Shown one piece after another: positions 1-7,808 of a DNA stretch of 35,966 nt (position 1 is its first letter; the number at the start of each line of letters is the position of its first letter). The DNA is from Immundisolibacter sp. (lineage in GTDB: Bacteria > Pseudomonadota > Gammaproteobacteria > Immundisolibacterales > Immundisolibacteraceae), in NCBI RefSeq assembly GCF_028696615.1, contig NZ_JAQVGQ010000003.1:1-35966 (forward strand), given 5' to 3'. Under the pieces are notes generated by a model. The model did not search any database. It saw only the letters and a program-made list of their open reading frames with translations, and was not told the origin of the DNA. The translations under genes were made by a program, and so were the position numbers.

Positions 1-472
1 CCGCTTCGGTCAGCCAATAGCCGCCGGCCAGCTTGCGCCGATCTGCCTGCGCCAGCACCGGCAGCAGCGGCAGCTCGGCCGAGGTGGCGAGCCCGCTGAC
101 GGGTGCGGCCGGCGCCAAGCGCTGCACCCGAAACGGCTGGTCGCCCTCCGCCGCGAATACCACCAGATCGGCCGGCGGCGCCATCAGCAATTCGACGCGC
201 CCATCGGCGTGGCGGCGCGCCAGGTGAAACCCGGTGATGGTGAATGGTCCGGGTGCGGCCGGCGTGCCCAGGCTCGGGTGATCCACTTCGCCGCGCCCGA
301 AGGCGAACAGATCAAGCCCCGCGTCGGCCAGCATGCGCGAGCGCAGCGCGCCGGACGCCACCGAGGGCCAGGGCGGGATCAGCGCCTCGCCATGGCTGCC
401 CGGGTCGCCAAACAGCTTGTTGCCGCGCAGGAACAGCACATCCAGCGGCTCGATGAAAACGCTCGTGCTCAT
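1..472 (-). CDS. cmr3: Cmr3, type III-B CRISPR RAMP protein (partial, 3' end off the window)
   Basis: This gene is not in the ORF track because its stop lies outside the window. Reading the minus strand from the ATG at 472 gives an open frame of 157 codons beginning MSTSVFIEPLDVLFLRG, followed by GDPGSHGEA and IPPWPS. That N-terminus is characteristic of the Cmr3 RAMP subunit, which sits at the crRNA 5'-handle end of the Cmr complex next to Cmr2. The ATG overlaps the cmr2 stop as ATGA, so the two genes are probably translationally coupled. The family is usually 300-400 residues, so about half is present. The order cmr1-cmr2-cmr3 supports the call, and cmr4-6 would be expected just beyond position 1. 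The family and start are well supported; nothing can be said about the C-terminus. Confidence 0.9.
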   Translation of the reverse strand, partial: MSTSVFIEPLDVLFLRGNKLFGDPGSHGEALIPPWPSVASGALRSRMLADAGLDLFAFGRGEVDHPSLGTPAAPGPFTITGFHLARRHADGRVELLMAPPADLVVFAAEGDQPFRVQRLAPAAPVSGLATSAELPLLPVLAQADRRKLAGGYWLTEA

Positions 473-3400
473 GCGGTGGCTCCCTCGGCCGCGGTGGCCG
501 GTTGCGTGTCGGGTACGCCGGCGCGGGTCTCCCGGGCCAGGAATTCGGCCACCGACAGGAAGTTGCGCAGCCAGTCGAGGCCGTTCCTTTCCTGCTGGCT
601 GGCCAGCGCGGCGAGCCGGCGCGCCAGCTCGGGCGCCTGCGATTTGGCCGCGCTCTGCGCCTGCCGCGCGAGCTGGTAGCCGAGCAGGGCGCGCAGCATG
701 TCCGGGTGCGCCTTGGGGTCGGGCAGGTCGGTCAGCCACTCCAGGCTGTTGTAGACGGCCCGGCGCGACACGCCCGGATCGGCCAGAAAGCGGATGCTGT
801 GGTCGAGCAGCGCCACCGGCTCGCCCCATTTTTCGGTGAGGTGCAGCGCTCCGCCGGAGCGCTTGATGACGGTGATCGAGAACGCATCGCGATCGACCCA
901 TTGGCCGTGTTCATCCGGCCGGCGATACGCCTTGGCGCGCTTTTCCGCCGCCCGTAGCTCGCGCAGCACCGCGGACAGCGGCGCCTGGTGATGGGCGATC
1001 ACGGCGCCGGTGGAGGCGGTGGCGTGGCGGCCCATCATGCGCAGCAGTCGGCCGTTCAGGTACGCGAAACCGTTCTTGCAGTGCAGCGCCTTGCGATCCG
1101 CGCGCAGCTCGCGCCAGCTCACGTCCGCATCCTCCGGCAAGGTGCCGCTATAGGCGTGGCGCAGCCGCTGCATGGCCGGTAGCAGGTCGGCCACTGGCAG
1201 CATGGCGAGCACGTCGTCGCCACCGGCGTAGATCACGCGGCCGAGGTACTCGGTCTCGACCACATGGCGCACCACGGCCTGCGAAAAGTCGTTGAGTGCG
1301 CCGGACACGGCGAGGTGACGGTTGGGCGAAATGGCGCGTTTCTGTTCGCCGTAGCGGCGGATTAGCGGCTGCGTGGCCGCGCGTTCGTCGAAGCCCTTGC
1401 GCACCTGCGGGTGGAAGCTGTCGCGGTAGCTGATGCTGGTCTTGTCGTCGCCCGACAGGATCGCACCCATGCGGTCGCCGTCCATCATCAGCAGCGCGTA
1501 GTAGGTTTCGAGCCTGACTTCTGACTTGTCCGACGCCGTTGCCAACGTCGCTCGCACCAGGCGGCGTGCAGACTCGACAGCGGCGTCATCGTCGCCGTCC
1601 TGCGCCGCTTCCAGCAGGCCGGGGATGCGCTTGGCATCGGCGAGCGCGGCCGGGTTGCTCTTGTGGCGCAGCATCAGTGCCCGCGGCAACGCGACCGCCT
1701 CGGCGCTGTGCTTCCGGCATTCGGCATCGAGGCCCGGCGCGGTGTGGCCGCCTTTCTCCAGCCAGCGGTCGAGCTGGCTCGCCAGCGCCATGGTGTGCGT
1801 GGAGACCACGAAGCGGTCGATGCGCCGCGCAGCGCCGTCGTCGCGCGGGTTGAGCACCCGGCCCACTTCCTCGGCAAAGATCGTCGGCCACAGGCGCTTG
1901 ATGGCCGGCAGTGCACCCAGGTGCTCGCCCTTTTTCGCCCAGGAAGGTTTGCTCGCGGCCACGCGCGCCCACAGCGTGTCGGTCTGCTGGCGGTAGGACT
2001 TTTTCAGTTGCTCGCGGTCCGTGGTCAGCCACTCCGTCTCGCCGGTCAGCGAACAGCGCCAGCCCTGCTGCGCGCTCTGCGCGAACGGGCGCGTGCTCTT
2101 GGCCGCCGCCAGTACGCGCTCGGCGAGGTCGTACACCGCCGGGTAGAGCACGCCTGGGTTGGGGGCAAAGAAGGTGGTGCCGTCGCCCCAGGCAATGTCC
2201 TTTTGCAGCGCCTGCCAGGCCGGAGTGGCGAGAAATCCGCTGGGCTCGCCGGGCTGTACGCCGAAGAAAGGCGCCATCGCCGCCGAAAGCGCACTGGTAT
2301 CGAGATCGCGCTGTTTCGCCGCATCCCGGCAGCGGATGACCGAGAACGGCACCGCGGCCCAGTGCACTTCGGGAAAGCCGGCGAGCTGCTCCTTCATTTG
2401 TTCGTAGGGCGTCAGCGTCGTTTCCTTGTCGAAGCCAGCTTCGTGCAATAGCCGCATCACGACGTCTTCACCCAGTCGTGCGAGCCAGTCGCGCACCTGC
2501 CGGGTGACGTTCTCGGCAATCTGCCGCGCCCGGCTCGCCGGCACCACGGCCACGAAGCGGTTGGGCAGCGCGGCCGCGAACAGCGGGTTGGCGTCGGTCG
2601 CGCCCTTGTTCCATTCACAATGCCGGAACAGCGCATCGGGCAGGCCCATCGCGTCGCGCAGCCACAGATCCACCTGCGCGATGCCGCGCAGGCGCGGAAA
2701 CAGAATCGCGTCCGGCCCCAGCTCTTCGCACACCGGGCGCATCGCTTCCCAGGCCAGGCGCGACAGCAGGTGCGATCCAGCCCACAGGTCCGAGGTCGAG
2801 CGCGCGGCGGCGATGAAGCCCTGCACCGGGCCGATCGAGAGCGCCAGCAGCGCCGCCTCGCCGTCCGGATCGGCAGCAAAGGCGCCGGCGAAGGCGGAGG
2901 TCAGATCGAGGTGATCCCAGATGCTGTGATCCGGCACCCGGGTGTCGACCGGCAGCACTTCCCACAGCGCGCCGAGCTTGTGGTTGTCGTCGGTATCGGC
3001 GCCGGTGGCGGCCAGGTCCGGCCCGAAGCGCCAGTAGGCGAGCAGCGTCTTGCGCCAGTCCTGCGGCGCATCGCCCTGGGCGCCGAGCTTGATGAGCAGC
3101 TCGGAGAAGTGATCGGAGCTGCGCTGCTTGAGCGCGTCGAGTTTGGTGTCGGACAGGTCGTGCAGGTCCACGGCATCGCCGGTCAGCGGGTGGATCAGCA
3201 CCGGCTGCTGCGTCCAGGGCACCCGAGCCCAGTCGGCCACGGCGAGCGTCCGGGTGTCGCCGGTCTTGGTCTTGACGGTGATCTCGTCCATCGGCCACTG
3301 CGGCCGGTCGGCAGCGGCGGCCCACCAGTCGGCGCGCTGCACCTGACGGTAGATGTCCGCCGGCAGGCCCTGCCTGAACAGCAGGTTGGCGAGCGCCTGG

Positions 3401-3576
3401 TCGTTGTCCGGGTCGATGTCGCCGGCTGGCAGCGCATCTAGCCCGAGCAGCCGGCGCAACGCGCGCGAGGTGCCGTTCTCGTGCCCGGCCGGGTCGCGCA
3501 ACAGCACCAGCGCCTTTTCCGCCGGGTCGTGGAGGCGGGCAGCGAGTTTGGTTTGCCAAATCTTGTCGTCGTTCAT
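469..3576 (-). CDS. cmr2: Cmr2/Cas10, large subunit of the type III-B effector complex
   Basis: A 1035-residue Cas10 protein. The N-terminus carries an HD-type motif (LHDP, H16-D17), the usual site of ssDNA cleavage. Around 247-275 is the family signature SIGPVQGFIAAARS with DLWAGSHLLS. The palm begins near 690 with MMDGDRMG (D699, D701) and has the cyclase motif GGDD at 785-788 in VIYAGGDDVLAML. A GGDD palm is known to make cyclic oligoadenylates from ATP when the complex binds target RNA. The zinc-knuckle region reads WRCSLTGE (C508), with only one clear cysteine where archaeal Cmr2 has CxxC. The start is set by a good GGAG Shine-Dalgarno inside the end of cmr1, three bases upstream. It is followed by cmr3 with an ATGA overlap. 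Both catalytic motifs appear intact, so it is probably active. Confidence 0.95.
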   Translation of the reverse strand: MNDDKIWQTKLAARLHDPAEKALVLLRDPAGHENGTSRALRRLLGLDALPAGDIDPDNDQALANLLFRQGLPADIYRQVQRADWWAAAADRPQWPMDEITVKTKTGDTRTLAVADWARVPWTQQPVLIHPLTGDAVDLHDLSDTKLDALKQRSSDHFSELLIKLGAQGDAPQDWRKTLLAYWRFGPDLAATGADTDDNHKLGALWEVLPVDTRVPDHSIWDHLDLTSAFAGAFAADPDGEAALLALSIGPVQGFIAAARSTSDLWAGSHLLSRLAWEAMRPVCEELGPDAILFPRLRGIAQVDLWLRDAMGLPDALFRHCEWNKGATDANPLFAAALPNRFVAVVPASRARQIAENVTRQVRDWLARLGEDVVMRLLHEAGFDKETTLTPYEQMKEQLAGFPEVHWAAVPFSVIRCRDAAKQRDLDTSALSAAMAPFFGVQPGEPSGFLATPAWQALQKDIAWGDGTTFFAPNPGVLYPAVYDLAERVLAAAKSTRPFAQSAQQGWRCSLTGETEWLTTDREQLKKSYRQQTDTLWARVAASKPSWAKKGEHLGALPAIKRLWPTIFAEEVGRVLNPRDDGAARRIDRFVVSTHTMALASQLDRWLEKGGHTAPGLDAECRKHSAEAVALPRALMLRHKSNPAALADAKRIPGLLEAAQDGDDDAAVESARRLVRATLATASDKSEVRLETYYALLMMDGDRMGAILSGDDKTSISYRDSFHPQVRKGFDERAATQPLIRRYGEQKRAISPNRHLAVSGALNDFSQAVVRHVVETEYLGRVIYAGGDDVLAMLPVADLLPAMQRLRHAYSGTLPEDADVSWRELRADRKALHCKNGFAYLNGRLLRMMGRHATASTGAVIAHHQAPLSAVLRELRAAEKRAKAYRRPDEHGQWVDRDAFSITVIKRSGGALHLTEKWGEPVALLDHSIRFLADPGVSRRAVYNSLEWLTDLPDPKAHPDMLRALLGYQLARQAQSAAKSQAPELARRLAALASQQERNGLDWLRNFLSVAEFLARETRAGVPDTQPATAAEGATA

Positions 3577-3579
3577 GGA

Positions 3580-4779
3580 TTACTCCTGCACGCGCTGCAC
3601 GGTGAGGCTGTCGAGAACGGACTTGAGCGCTGTGCGGCGCTGCAGGTCCCTGATCGAGGCATAGGCGCGCTTGCCTTTTTCCTGCGATAACTCGTCCAGC
3701 AGTTCATGTACGCGCTGCCAGACGCCCTCGATGGCCTTGCGATCCGGGCGGAACGCAGGGGGCGGCAGACAGGGCACATGGAAGATCACGCCGACGAGCC
3801 TGCCGTCCGGCAAGGCGCGGACCTTGAAGCGCAGGGTGTTGGGCAGGCGCAGATTGAGGCTGTTTCTCCTGCCGTGGACGATGTCGTAATCCCACGGCTG
3901 CACGGAATGATTTGTTATCGGGTACGAGAGCCAATGCCGATCCTGCGGTCTGCCGTGGTCGATCCCGACTTGCTCGCCCTTTTTATTTGTCTTGGGTTTA
4001 TCCCCGTGAGCTGGCCGTAGTTCCAATGCAAACTGCGTACGCAGCCCGATCTTGATGATCGCCAGCGTCCTCATCAGTGCCTTCCAATCGGCGTGTGGCG
4101 CGGTCTGCCAGATCAGCGGACCCCGTTCGTCGCGGCCGATGGCGTGCGGCCAGTCGCGATCCAGGCAGTCGCGCCACGGTCGCAGCGGCAGGTCTAAAGC
4201 CAGCGGGCCGGTGTCGCCCTGCGGCATGAGCACGAACGAGCCCCAACCATTACGGCTGCGCCCGCCGAGCGTGCCGAAGCCGTGCATCAGCGCCAGCGCG
4301 CGTTCAACGGCCAGCAGGGCCGTGTCCGGTACGGCGACCGAGAACATGGCGGACTCGGCTGCCTGTATCGCGGTGTTGGCCTTGAGCGCCGGTGCCCTCG
4401 CGCCCTTCGGCAAGGTCAAGGGGCCGTAGCCGAGATACAGGTCGCTGCCGACCGCAAACCTCACTTCAGGATGGGCGACTGTCGGCAATGCCTGCCATGC
4501 GGTCAGCCGGCCTTCATCCCATCGATCTAGCCGCAGGCGAATGCGGCTTTTACGGCTGTCACCTTCGCCATCACTGGCGACGCCGAACAACATCCCCTCC
4601 TCACGCCGCATTGCCGGCACGTTGTCGCGAAAACCATGCTCGGCCGCCCACACCACCCGCCACCACTGGCGCAGCAGCGCCTTGATGGGCGGCGTGCGCC
4701 ACTGGGCGCTCTGCTCGGCGTTGCCGAGAAAAGCCGGGGTCAGGAAGCGCAATTCGTATTCGAGCGTTTTCATCTTCAT
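3580..4779 (-). CDS. cmr1: Cmr1, type III-B CRISPR RAMP protein
   Basis: The track ORF starts at 4932, but its first 51 residues are Pro/Arg-rich and unlike the family. The Cmr1 match begins at MKMKTLEYELRFLTPAFLG, so I place the start at 4779 (399 aa); 4773 is an alternative in the same frame. The N-terminus shows the RAMP ferredoxin-like strand followed by RTPPIKALLRQWWR, the conserved helix in which Cmr1 recognises the complex. A glycine-rich stretch (FGTLGGRSRNGWGSF) sits in the middle, as expected for RAMP folds. Cmr1 caps the crRNA 3' end of the Cmr backbone. It is the first gene of the cmr1-2-3 string and ends three bases before cmr2. The 170 bases upstream probably hold its promoter, since the next cas gene upstream is about 630 bases away beyond the vapBC relic. 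Confidence 0.92.
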   Translation of the reverse strand: MKMKTLEYELRFLTPAFLGNAEQSAQWRTPPIKALLRQWWRVVWAAEHGFRDNVPAMRREEGMLFGVASDGEGDSRKSRIRLRLDRWDEGRLTAWQALPTVAHPEVRFAVGSDLYLGYGPLTLPKGARAPALKANTAIQAAESAMFSVAVPDTALLAVERALALMHGFGTLGGRSRNGWGSFVLMPQGDTGPLALDLPLRPWRDCLDRDWPHAIGRDERGPLIWQTAPHADWKALMRTLAIIKIGLRTQFALELRPAHGDKPKTNKKGEQVGIDHGRPQDRHWLSYPITNHSVQPWDYDIVHGRRNSLNLRLPNTLRFKVRALPDGRLVGVIFHVPCLPPPAFRPDRKAIEGVWQRVHELLDELSQEKGKRAYASIRDLQRRTALKSVLDSLTVQRVQE

Positions 4780-4949
4780 CGTTGGATTCCGTCGTGGCGG
4801 TCGACAGGATGAGGGCCGCAACCCGGCCCGTGGCGATTTCGCAAGCTTGCCGCTGTCCGCCGGCACGCCCTGCGGTCCCCGGTGTGCCGCGGACCCTGTC
4901 GTCGCGGCAGCCCAGGCGCTACGCTGAAACACATTCGGAGGTGTATGCC
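4780..4949. promoter_or_regulatory. Divergent intergenic region between cmr1 and the vapB relic
   Basis: This 170-base stretch separates cmr1 (minus) from the vapB relic (plus). It contains the perfect palindrome GCAAGCTTGC at 4841-4850, about 60 bases upstream of the cmr1 start. It also contains a good Shine-Dalgarno (GGAGGTG) just before the vapB ATG. No convincing -35/-10 pair was found for either direction. That it holds a cmr1 promoter is inferred from gene order only. Confidence 0.4.
4841..4850. promoter_or_regulatory. Palindrome GCAAGCTTGC upstream of cmr1
   Basis: A perfect 10-bp palindrome in the cmr1 upstream region. Its core, CAAGCTTG, recurs at 7798-7805 and 8894-8901, each time in a non-coding gap just upstream of a cas gene. 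On the minus strand all three read CGRCAAGCTTGY. An operator for a dimeric regulator is one reading; chance or an unrelated repeat is possible. Confidence 0.4.
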
Positions 4950-5021
4950 ATGCGAACCAACGTCGTGATCGACGACGAACTGGTGGCCGAAGTCATGCGC
5001 GTTACCCATGCCCGCAGCTAG
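4950..5021 (+). pseudogene. vapB-type antitoxin, truncated by a premature stop
   Basis: A short frame beginning MRTNVVIDDELVAEVMR, the ribbon-helix-helix start typical of VapB antitoxins of the MRTN-IDDEL group. It has a strong GGAGGTG Shine-Dalgarno. After 23 codons it meets TAG, but the frame continues with REAVDLG, exactly the residues that normally follow (REAVE-GL). The stop therefore looks like a point mutation inside the DNA-binding domain. About five to seven homologous codons follow before similarity ends, so the C-terminal toxin-binding half is missing. The vapC fragment follows directly. The gene reads as a dead antitoxin on the strand opposite the flanking cas genes. A sequencing error could explain the TAG but not the missing segment. 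Confidence 0.75.
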
Positions 5022-5047
5022 CGCGAGGCAGTTGATTTGGGGGCCGC

Positions 5048-5387
5048 GCCACGCCCGCGACCGCGCTGCTCGACGAGGGCGATGCCTGCATCGCGCCGGT
5101 GATCCTGCAGGAGTTGCTGCAGGGCGCGCTCGCCCCAGGCGCTGGCGGAACTGCGCCACCGCTTTGCCGCGCTGTCGATATTGGAGCCCGCGCCGGGTGG
5201 GACCACCCATGCCGAGGCCGGCGCGCTGTACGTGCGCTGCCGCTGGGCCGGCGTCACGCCGCGCAGCCCGCACGACTGCCTGATCGCCCGGCTCGCCGTC
5301 GAATACGAACTGCCGCTGCTGCACGACGACCGCGACTTCGAGGCCATCGCCGGCATCGAGCCGGCCCTACGACTGCTGCGAGGGTAG
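5048..5387 (+). pseudogene. vapC-type PIN-domain toxin, 5'-deleted and frameshifted
   Basis: The fragment resembles the middle and end of a VapC PIN-domain RNase. One frame reads TALLDEGDACIAPVILQELLQG. A shift near 5120 moves the match to another frame, ALAELRHRFAALSILEP, which continues to the stop at 5387 through HDCLIARLA and LLHDDRDFEAIA. The acidic residues of the QEL, HDC and DRDF positions remain. The N-terminus with the first catalytic Asp (usually xxVDTSVWI) is gone, and the remnant joins the truncated vapB almost directly. One deletion removing the 3' end of vapB and the 5' end of vapC, plus the shift, explains the layout. The track ORF 5181-5387 is only the C-terminal piece and has a TTG start with no clear ribosome site. 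A functional toxin is very unlikely. Confidence 0.75.
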
Positions 5388-5412
5388 TCGCCGCGGCACG
5401 GGGCCATCGCCC

Positions 5413-6612
5413 TCACGCCGCCAACCTGTGCAAACACCTTTGAATCTCCGCAGCGAGCTTGTCTCGGTCGCGCAGCTTGGGCCGCAGCGCCTCGCGCGTG
5501 GGCGGCGTGCCGTGCGCCAGGGCGTTGCGCAGGTTTTTGAGTGTCAGAAACGCCTCGCGCTTCCAGTCGGCGTGCTCGCCGGCGTGCAGTTCCTCGCCGA
5601 ACGCGCGCGCCAGGCGCTCCCGCGCGGCGTAGTCGAGCGGATCGTGCCCCTGCTCGAGGCACAGCCGGCTGAGCAAGCTCTCGTAGCCGAAGATGGCGGC
5701 GCGCACGAAGTCACCCCGGTTCAGGTGCTGGTGCGCCAGCTTGCGCTGCCGGGTGGCGAGGTCCGGCTCGCGTGCCCAGGCCAGGCGCTCGCGCAGGCGC
5801 TTTTGGAACAACCCGCTGGCGCCGGGCAGCGGCGCATCGAGCGCCGGCAGGAAGGTGGCGAGCTGCCGGGCGGCATCGGCGACGTTGGACGTACGCTCGA
5901 AAAAGGCGGCCTCCTCCAGGCAGTGGGTCTTGTCGGCCGCCACGCCATCGGCGGCCAGCAGCGGCGCAAACACGCGGTAATCGCCACTGGCGTCGAACAC
6001 GGCCAGCGCCTCCACCCAGCGCTGGATGGCGAGCAGGCCGTCCAGGCGCAGCACTGGCGTGTGGCCGTCCGCGGTCATTTCGAGCGCGCCGTAGTAGATG
6101 CCGGTGACCGTGCGCCCCAGGCGCTCGAGCACGAAGGCCGACACCAGGCTCAGCATCGGCAGATGCCGAAAGCCGTGCGTCACGTCCAGGCTGACCTCGC
6201 CGCGCCCGGCGGCCTGCTCGATACACTCCAGAATCTGCCGCTGCTCGGCCGCATCGCGGCCGAAGGGGATCAGCTTGAGGCGCACCGACCGGCCGATGGC
6301 GCGCTCGATCAACGGCTGGGCGCGCCCGAGCAGGTCCGCGGTGACGCGCCCGGCGGCGACGGCCTCCATCAGTTCGAGCCGCAGCGCCTCGTCGGCCTCG
6401 CCGATGCCGGGCAGGTTCTCGACCAGCACGTCCCACATGCTGGACTCGGTGCCGAGCAACACCAGCAGGTCGGGGTCGAGATGCCGCGCCAGCGCCAGGC
6501 CGAAGAACGGCGTGGTTGCCGTGCGGCCGTCGGCAAAGCGATAGCTCGCCTCGCGGTAGCCCGAAGTCGGATTGTCGCGGCCGCGGCCCAGAAAGCTCAC
6601 CAGGGTGTGCAT
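5413..6612 (-). CDS. CARF-HEPN CRISPR ancillary ribonuclease, DxTHG motif family (TIGR02221/Csx1-like)
   Basis: A 399-residue protein. The N-terminal Rossmann-like CARF domain opens with HTLVSFLGRG and carries the family motif DVTHGFRH (D143-T145-H146-G147) followed by LPMLSLVSAFVLERLG. The C-terminus holds a HEPN-type motif, RNALAH (R362 to H367), within NLRNALAHG. Families with this layout bind cyclic oligoadenylates through CARF and then cleave single-stranded RNA with HEPN. The role here is inferred from those motifs and from the linked GGDD Cas10. It follows the ring-nuclease gene by six bases, with a GAGGA ribosome site inside that gap and the upstream gene end, so the two are co-transcribed. 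Its 3' end is 25 bases from the dead vapC. Membership in the DxTHG family is firm; the activator ring size cannot be told. Confidence 0.9.
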   Translation of the reverse strand: MHTLVSFLGRGRDNPTSGYREASYRFADGRTATTPFFGLALARHLDPDLLVLLGTESSMWDVLVENLPGIGEADEALRLELMEAVAAGRVTADLLGRAQPLIERAIGRSVRLKLIPFGRDAAEQRQILECIEQAAGRGEVSLDVTHGFRHLPMLSLVSAFVLERLGRTVTGIYYGALEMTADGHTPVLRLDGLLAIQRWVEALAVFDASGDYRVFAPLLAADGVAADKTHCLEEAAFFERTSNVADAARQLATFLPALDAPLPGASGLFQKRLRERLAWAREPDLATRQRKLAHQHLNRGDFVRAAIFGYESLLSRLCLEQGHDPLDYAARERLARAFGEELHAGEHADWKREAFLTLKNLRNALAHGTPPTREALRPKLRDRDKLAAEIQRCLHRLAA

Positions 6613-6618
6613 CGGCGT

Positions 6619-7782
6619 TCAGTCCTCGCGCAGGATGATGGCGTTCGGTGGCAGGTCGAGACGGTACTCTTTCGGCCGCCCCTCGCCCCGGATGAGATAG
6701 GGCGCCGCGTGGCGCGGCGCCCCCAGCGCGTCCACCAGAGCCTGATTGACGCGTGTGCGGCGTTCGTCGAAATCGCCCTTCGACATGCCGTTGCGGTAGC
6801 GGGCGTCGGTGCGCGCGTTCCTTCCTTGCAGGCGGTCGTATTCGACGAGGTAGTCGCGCGCGTAGTCGGCATCCGGCACGCCATCGGCCGGGCGGCGCAG
6901 GCCCGGCAGCCCTGCGCGGGCGCGGCGCGCGAACCAGAGCAGAAAGGCCAGGTCTGCCGGGCGCATGGCCACGGCCTGCCCGCCGGCCTCGACCCGCCCG
7001 TCGACGACGTCGATCACCAGCCGTGGCGGCGCCAGCGCCCGGTTGAGCGCGGCGACCACCTCCGAAAAGCGCGCGCTGCCGGCGAGCAGTGCCGCCGGCT
7101 GGCCCTCGCGCAGGCGCACGAAGGGAATCTCGGCCAGCGTCACCTGCGCCTGCTGGCAGTCGAGCGGGCGCGGGTTGGGGCCGAGCGTGTGGATCACCCG
7201 CTCGGTCGGGCTCGGGTAGTAGAACTGCGGGTGGCCCTCGAAACCTTCGTCCACCAGCACGTGGGAGAGCCGGTCCTGGGCGCGGCCGAACAGAGACAGC
7301 GCGTAGCCGAGGTAATAGCCCATGGTCTTGCGCCCGCCGGCGATCGACACGTGCAGCGCGCAGTCGGGCTCCCTGGTGAGCGCGCGCACGGCTTCGGTCA
7401 GCGCGTCGGCGGTGGCGTCGTTGTCGGCCTGGCTGCGGATATCGGCCAGCGGCGCGCCGGCGGCGTCGCGGATCACCTCGATGCAGTCGGCATCGAAACG
7501 GATCGGCGGCAGGCCGTAGTCGGCACGCAGGCGCTCGAACCAGCGATCGCCGGACAGCAGATTCAGCCGCGCGTGCTCGGCGCCGCGCGCTGTGGTGAGC
7601 AGGCGGATTTCCGTAGGAATCCACGGCCGCTCGCCACGCACGGCGAGCGCGTACAGCGTCTCGGTGACGATCTGCGGCGACAGGCCGCTGACCGCCAGCA
7701 GCACGCGGCGCGGAAAGTCGGCGGGGTCGCGGACAACGGCTTCGGGTGTGTTCATGGCCCCAGTCTGCCGCCGATCGTCCAT
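6619..7782 (-). CDS. CARF-domain CRISPR protein, TIGR02584/NE0113 family (probable ring nuclease)
   Basis: A 387-residue protein. The N-terminus has the family signature RRVLLAVSGLSPQIVTETLYAL (about 26-45), and the middle has SIAGGRKTMGYYLGYALSLFG (146 on), the second CARF loop where ring nucleases of this type hold the cyclic oligoadenylate. The C-terminus (about 300-387) looks like a winged helix ending GRPKEYRLDLPP. I see no RxxxxH HEPN motif, so it is more likely to degrade the signal than to be an RNase, but this is inference from family naming. Start 7782 has GGGAGG about five bases upstream; the in-frame ATG at 7755 (MNTPEAV) is an alternative. It lies between cas6 (26 bases upstream) and the CARF-HEPN gene, an arrangement expected of a signal-making, signal-sensing and signal-clearing module. 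Confidence 0.85.
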   Translation of the reverse strand: MDDRRQTGAMNTPEAVVRDPADFPRRVLLAVSGLSPQIVTETLYALAVRGERPWIPTEIRLLTTARGAEHARLNLLSGDRWFERLRADYGLPPIRFDADCIEVIRDAAGAPLADIRSQADNDATADALTEAVRALTREPDCALHVSIAGGRKTMGYYLGYALSLFGRAQDRLSHVLVDEGFEGHPQFYYPSPTERVIHTLGPNPRPLDCQQAQVTLAEIPFVRLREGQPAALLAGSARFSEVVAALNRALAPPRLVIDVVDGRVEAGGQAVAMRPADLAFLLWFARRARAGLPGLRRPADGVPDADYARDYLVEYDRLQGRNARTDARYRNGMSKGDFDERRTRVNQALVDALGAPRHAAPYLIRGEGRPKEYRLDLPPNAIILRED

Positions 7783-7796
7783 CCCCTCCTCCCGCT

Positions 7797-7806
7797 ACAA
7801 GCTTGT
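7797..7806. promoter_or_regulatory. Palindrome ACAAGCTTGT between cas6 and the ring-nuclease gene
   Basis: A perfect 10-bp palindrome in the 26-base gap after the cas6 stop and 14 bases before the ring-nuclease start. It shares CAAGCTTG with the palindromes upstream of cmr1 and cas6. Its position directly before the ribosome site would allow either DNA binding or a short RNA hairpin. Confidence 0.35.
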
Positions 7807-7808
7807 CG

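Noticed and set aside
4860-4885. Inverted repeat CGGCAC/GTGCCG upstream of vapB as an operator
   Set aside because: The arms are only six bases with a long loop in very GC-rich DNA, so chance is likely.
5181-5387. Functional small PIN-domain toxin
   Set aside because: The frame starts at TTG without a ribosome site and lacks the N-terminal half with a catalytic Asp; it is a fragment of a vapC relic.
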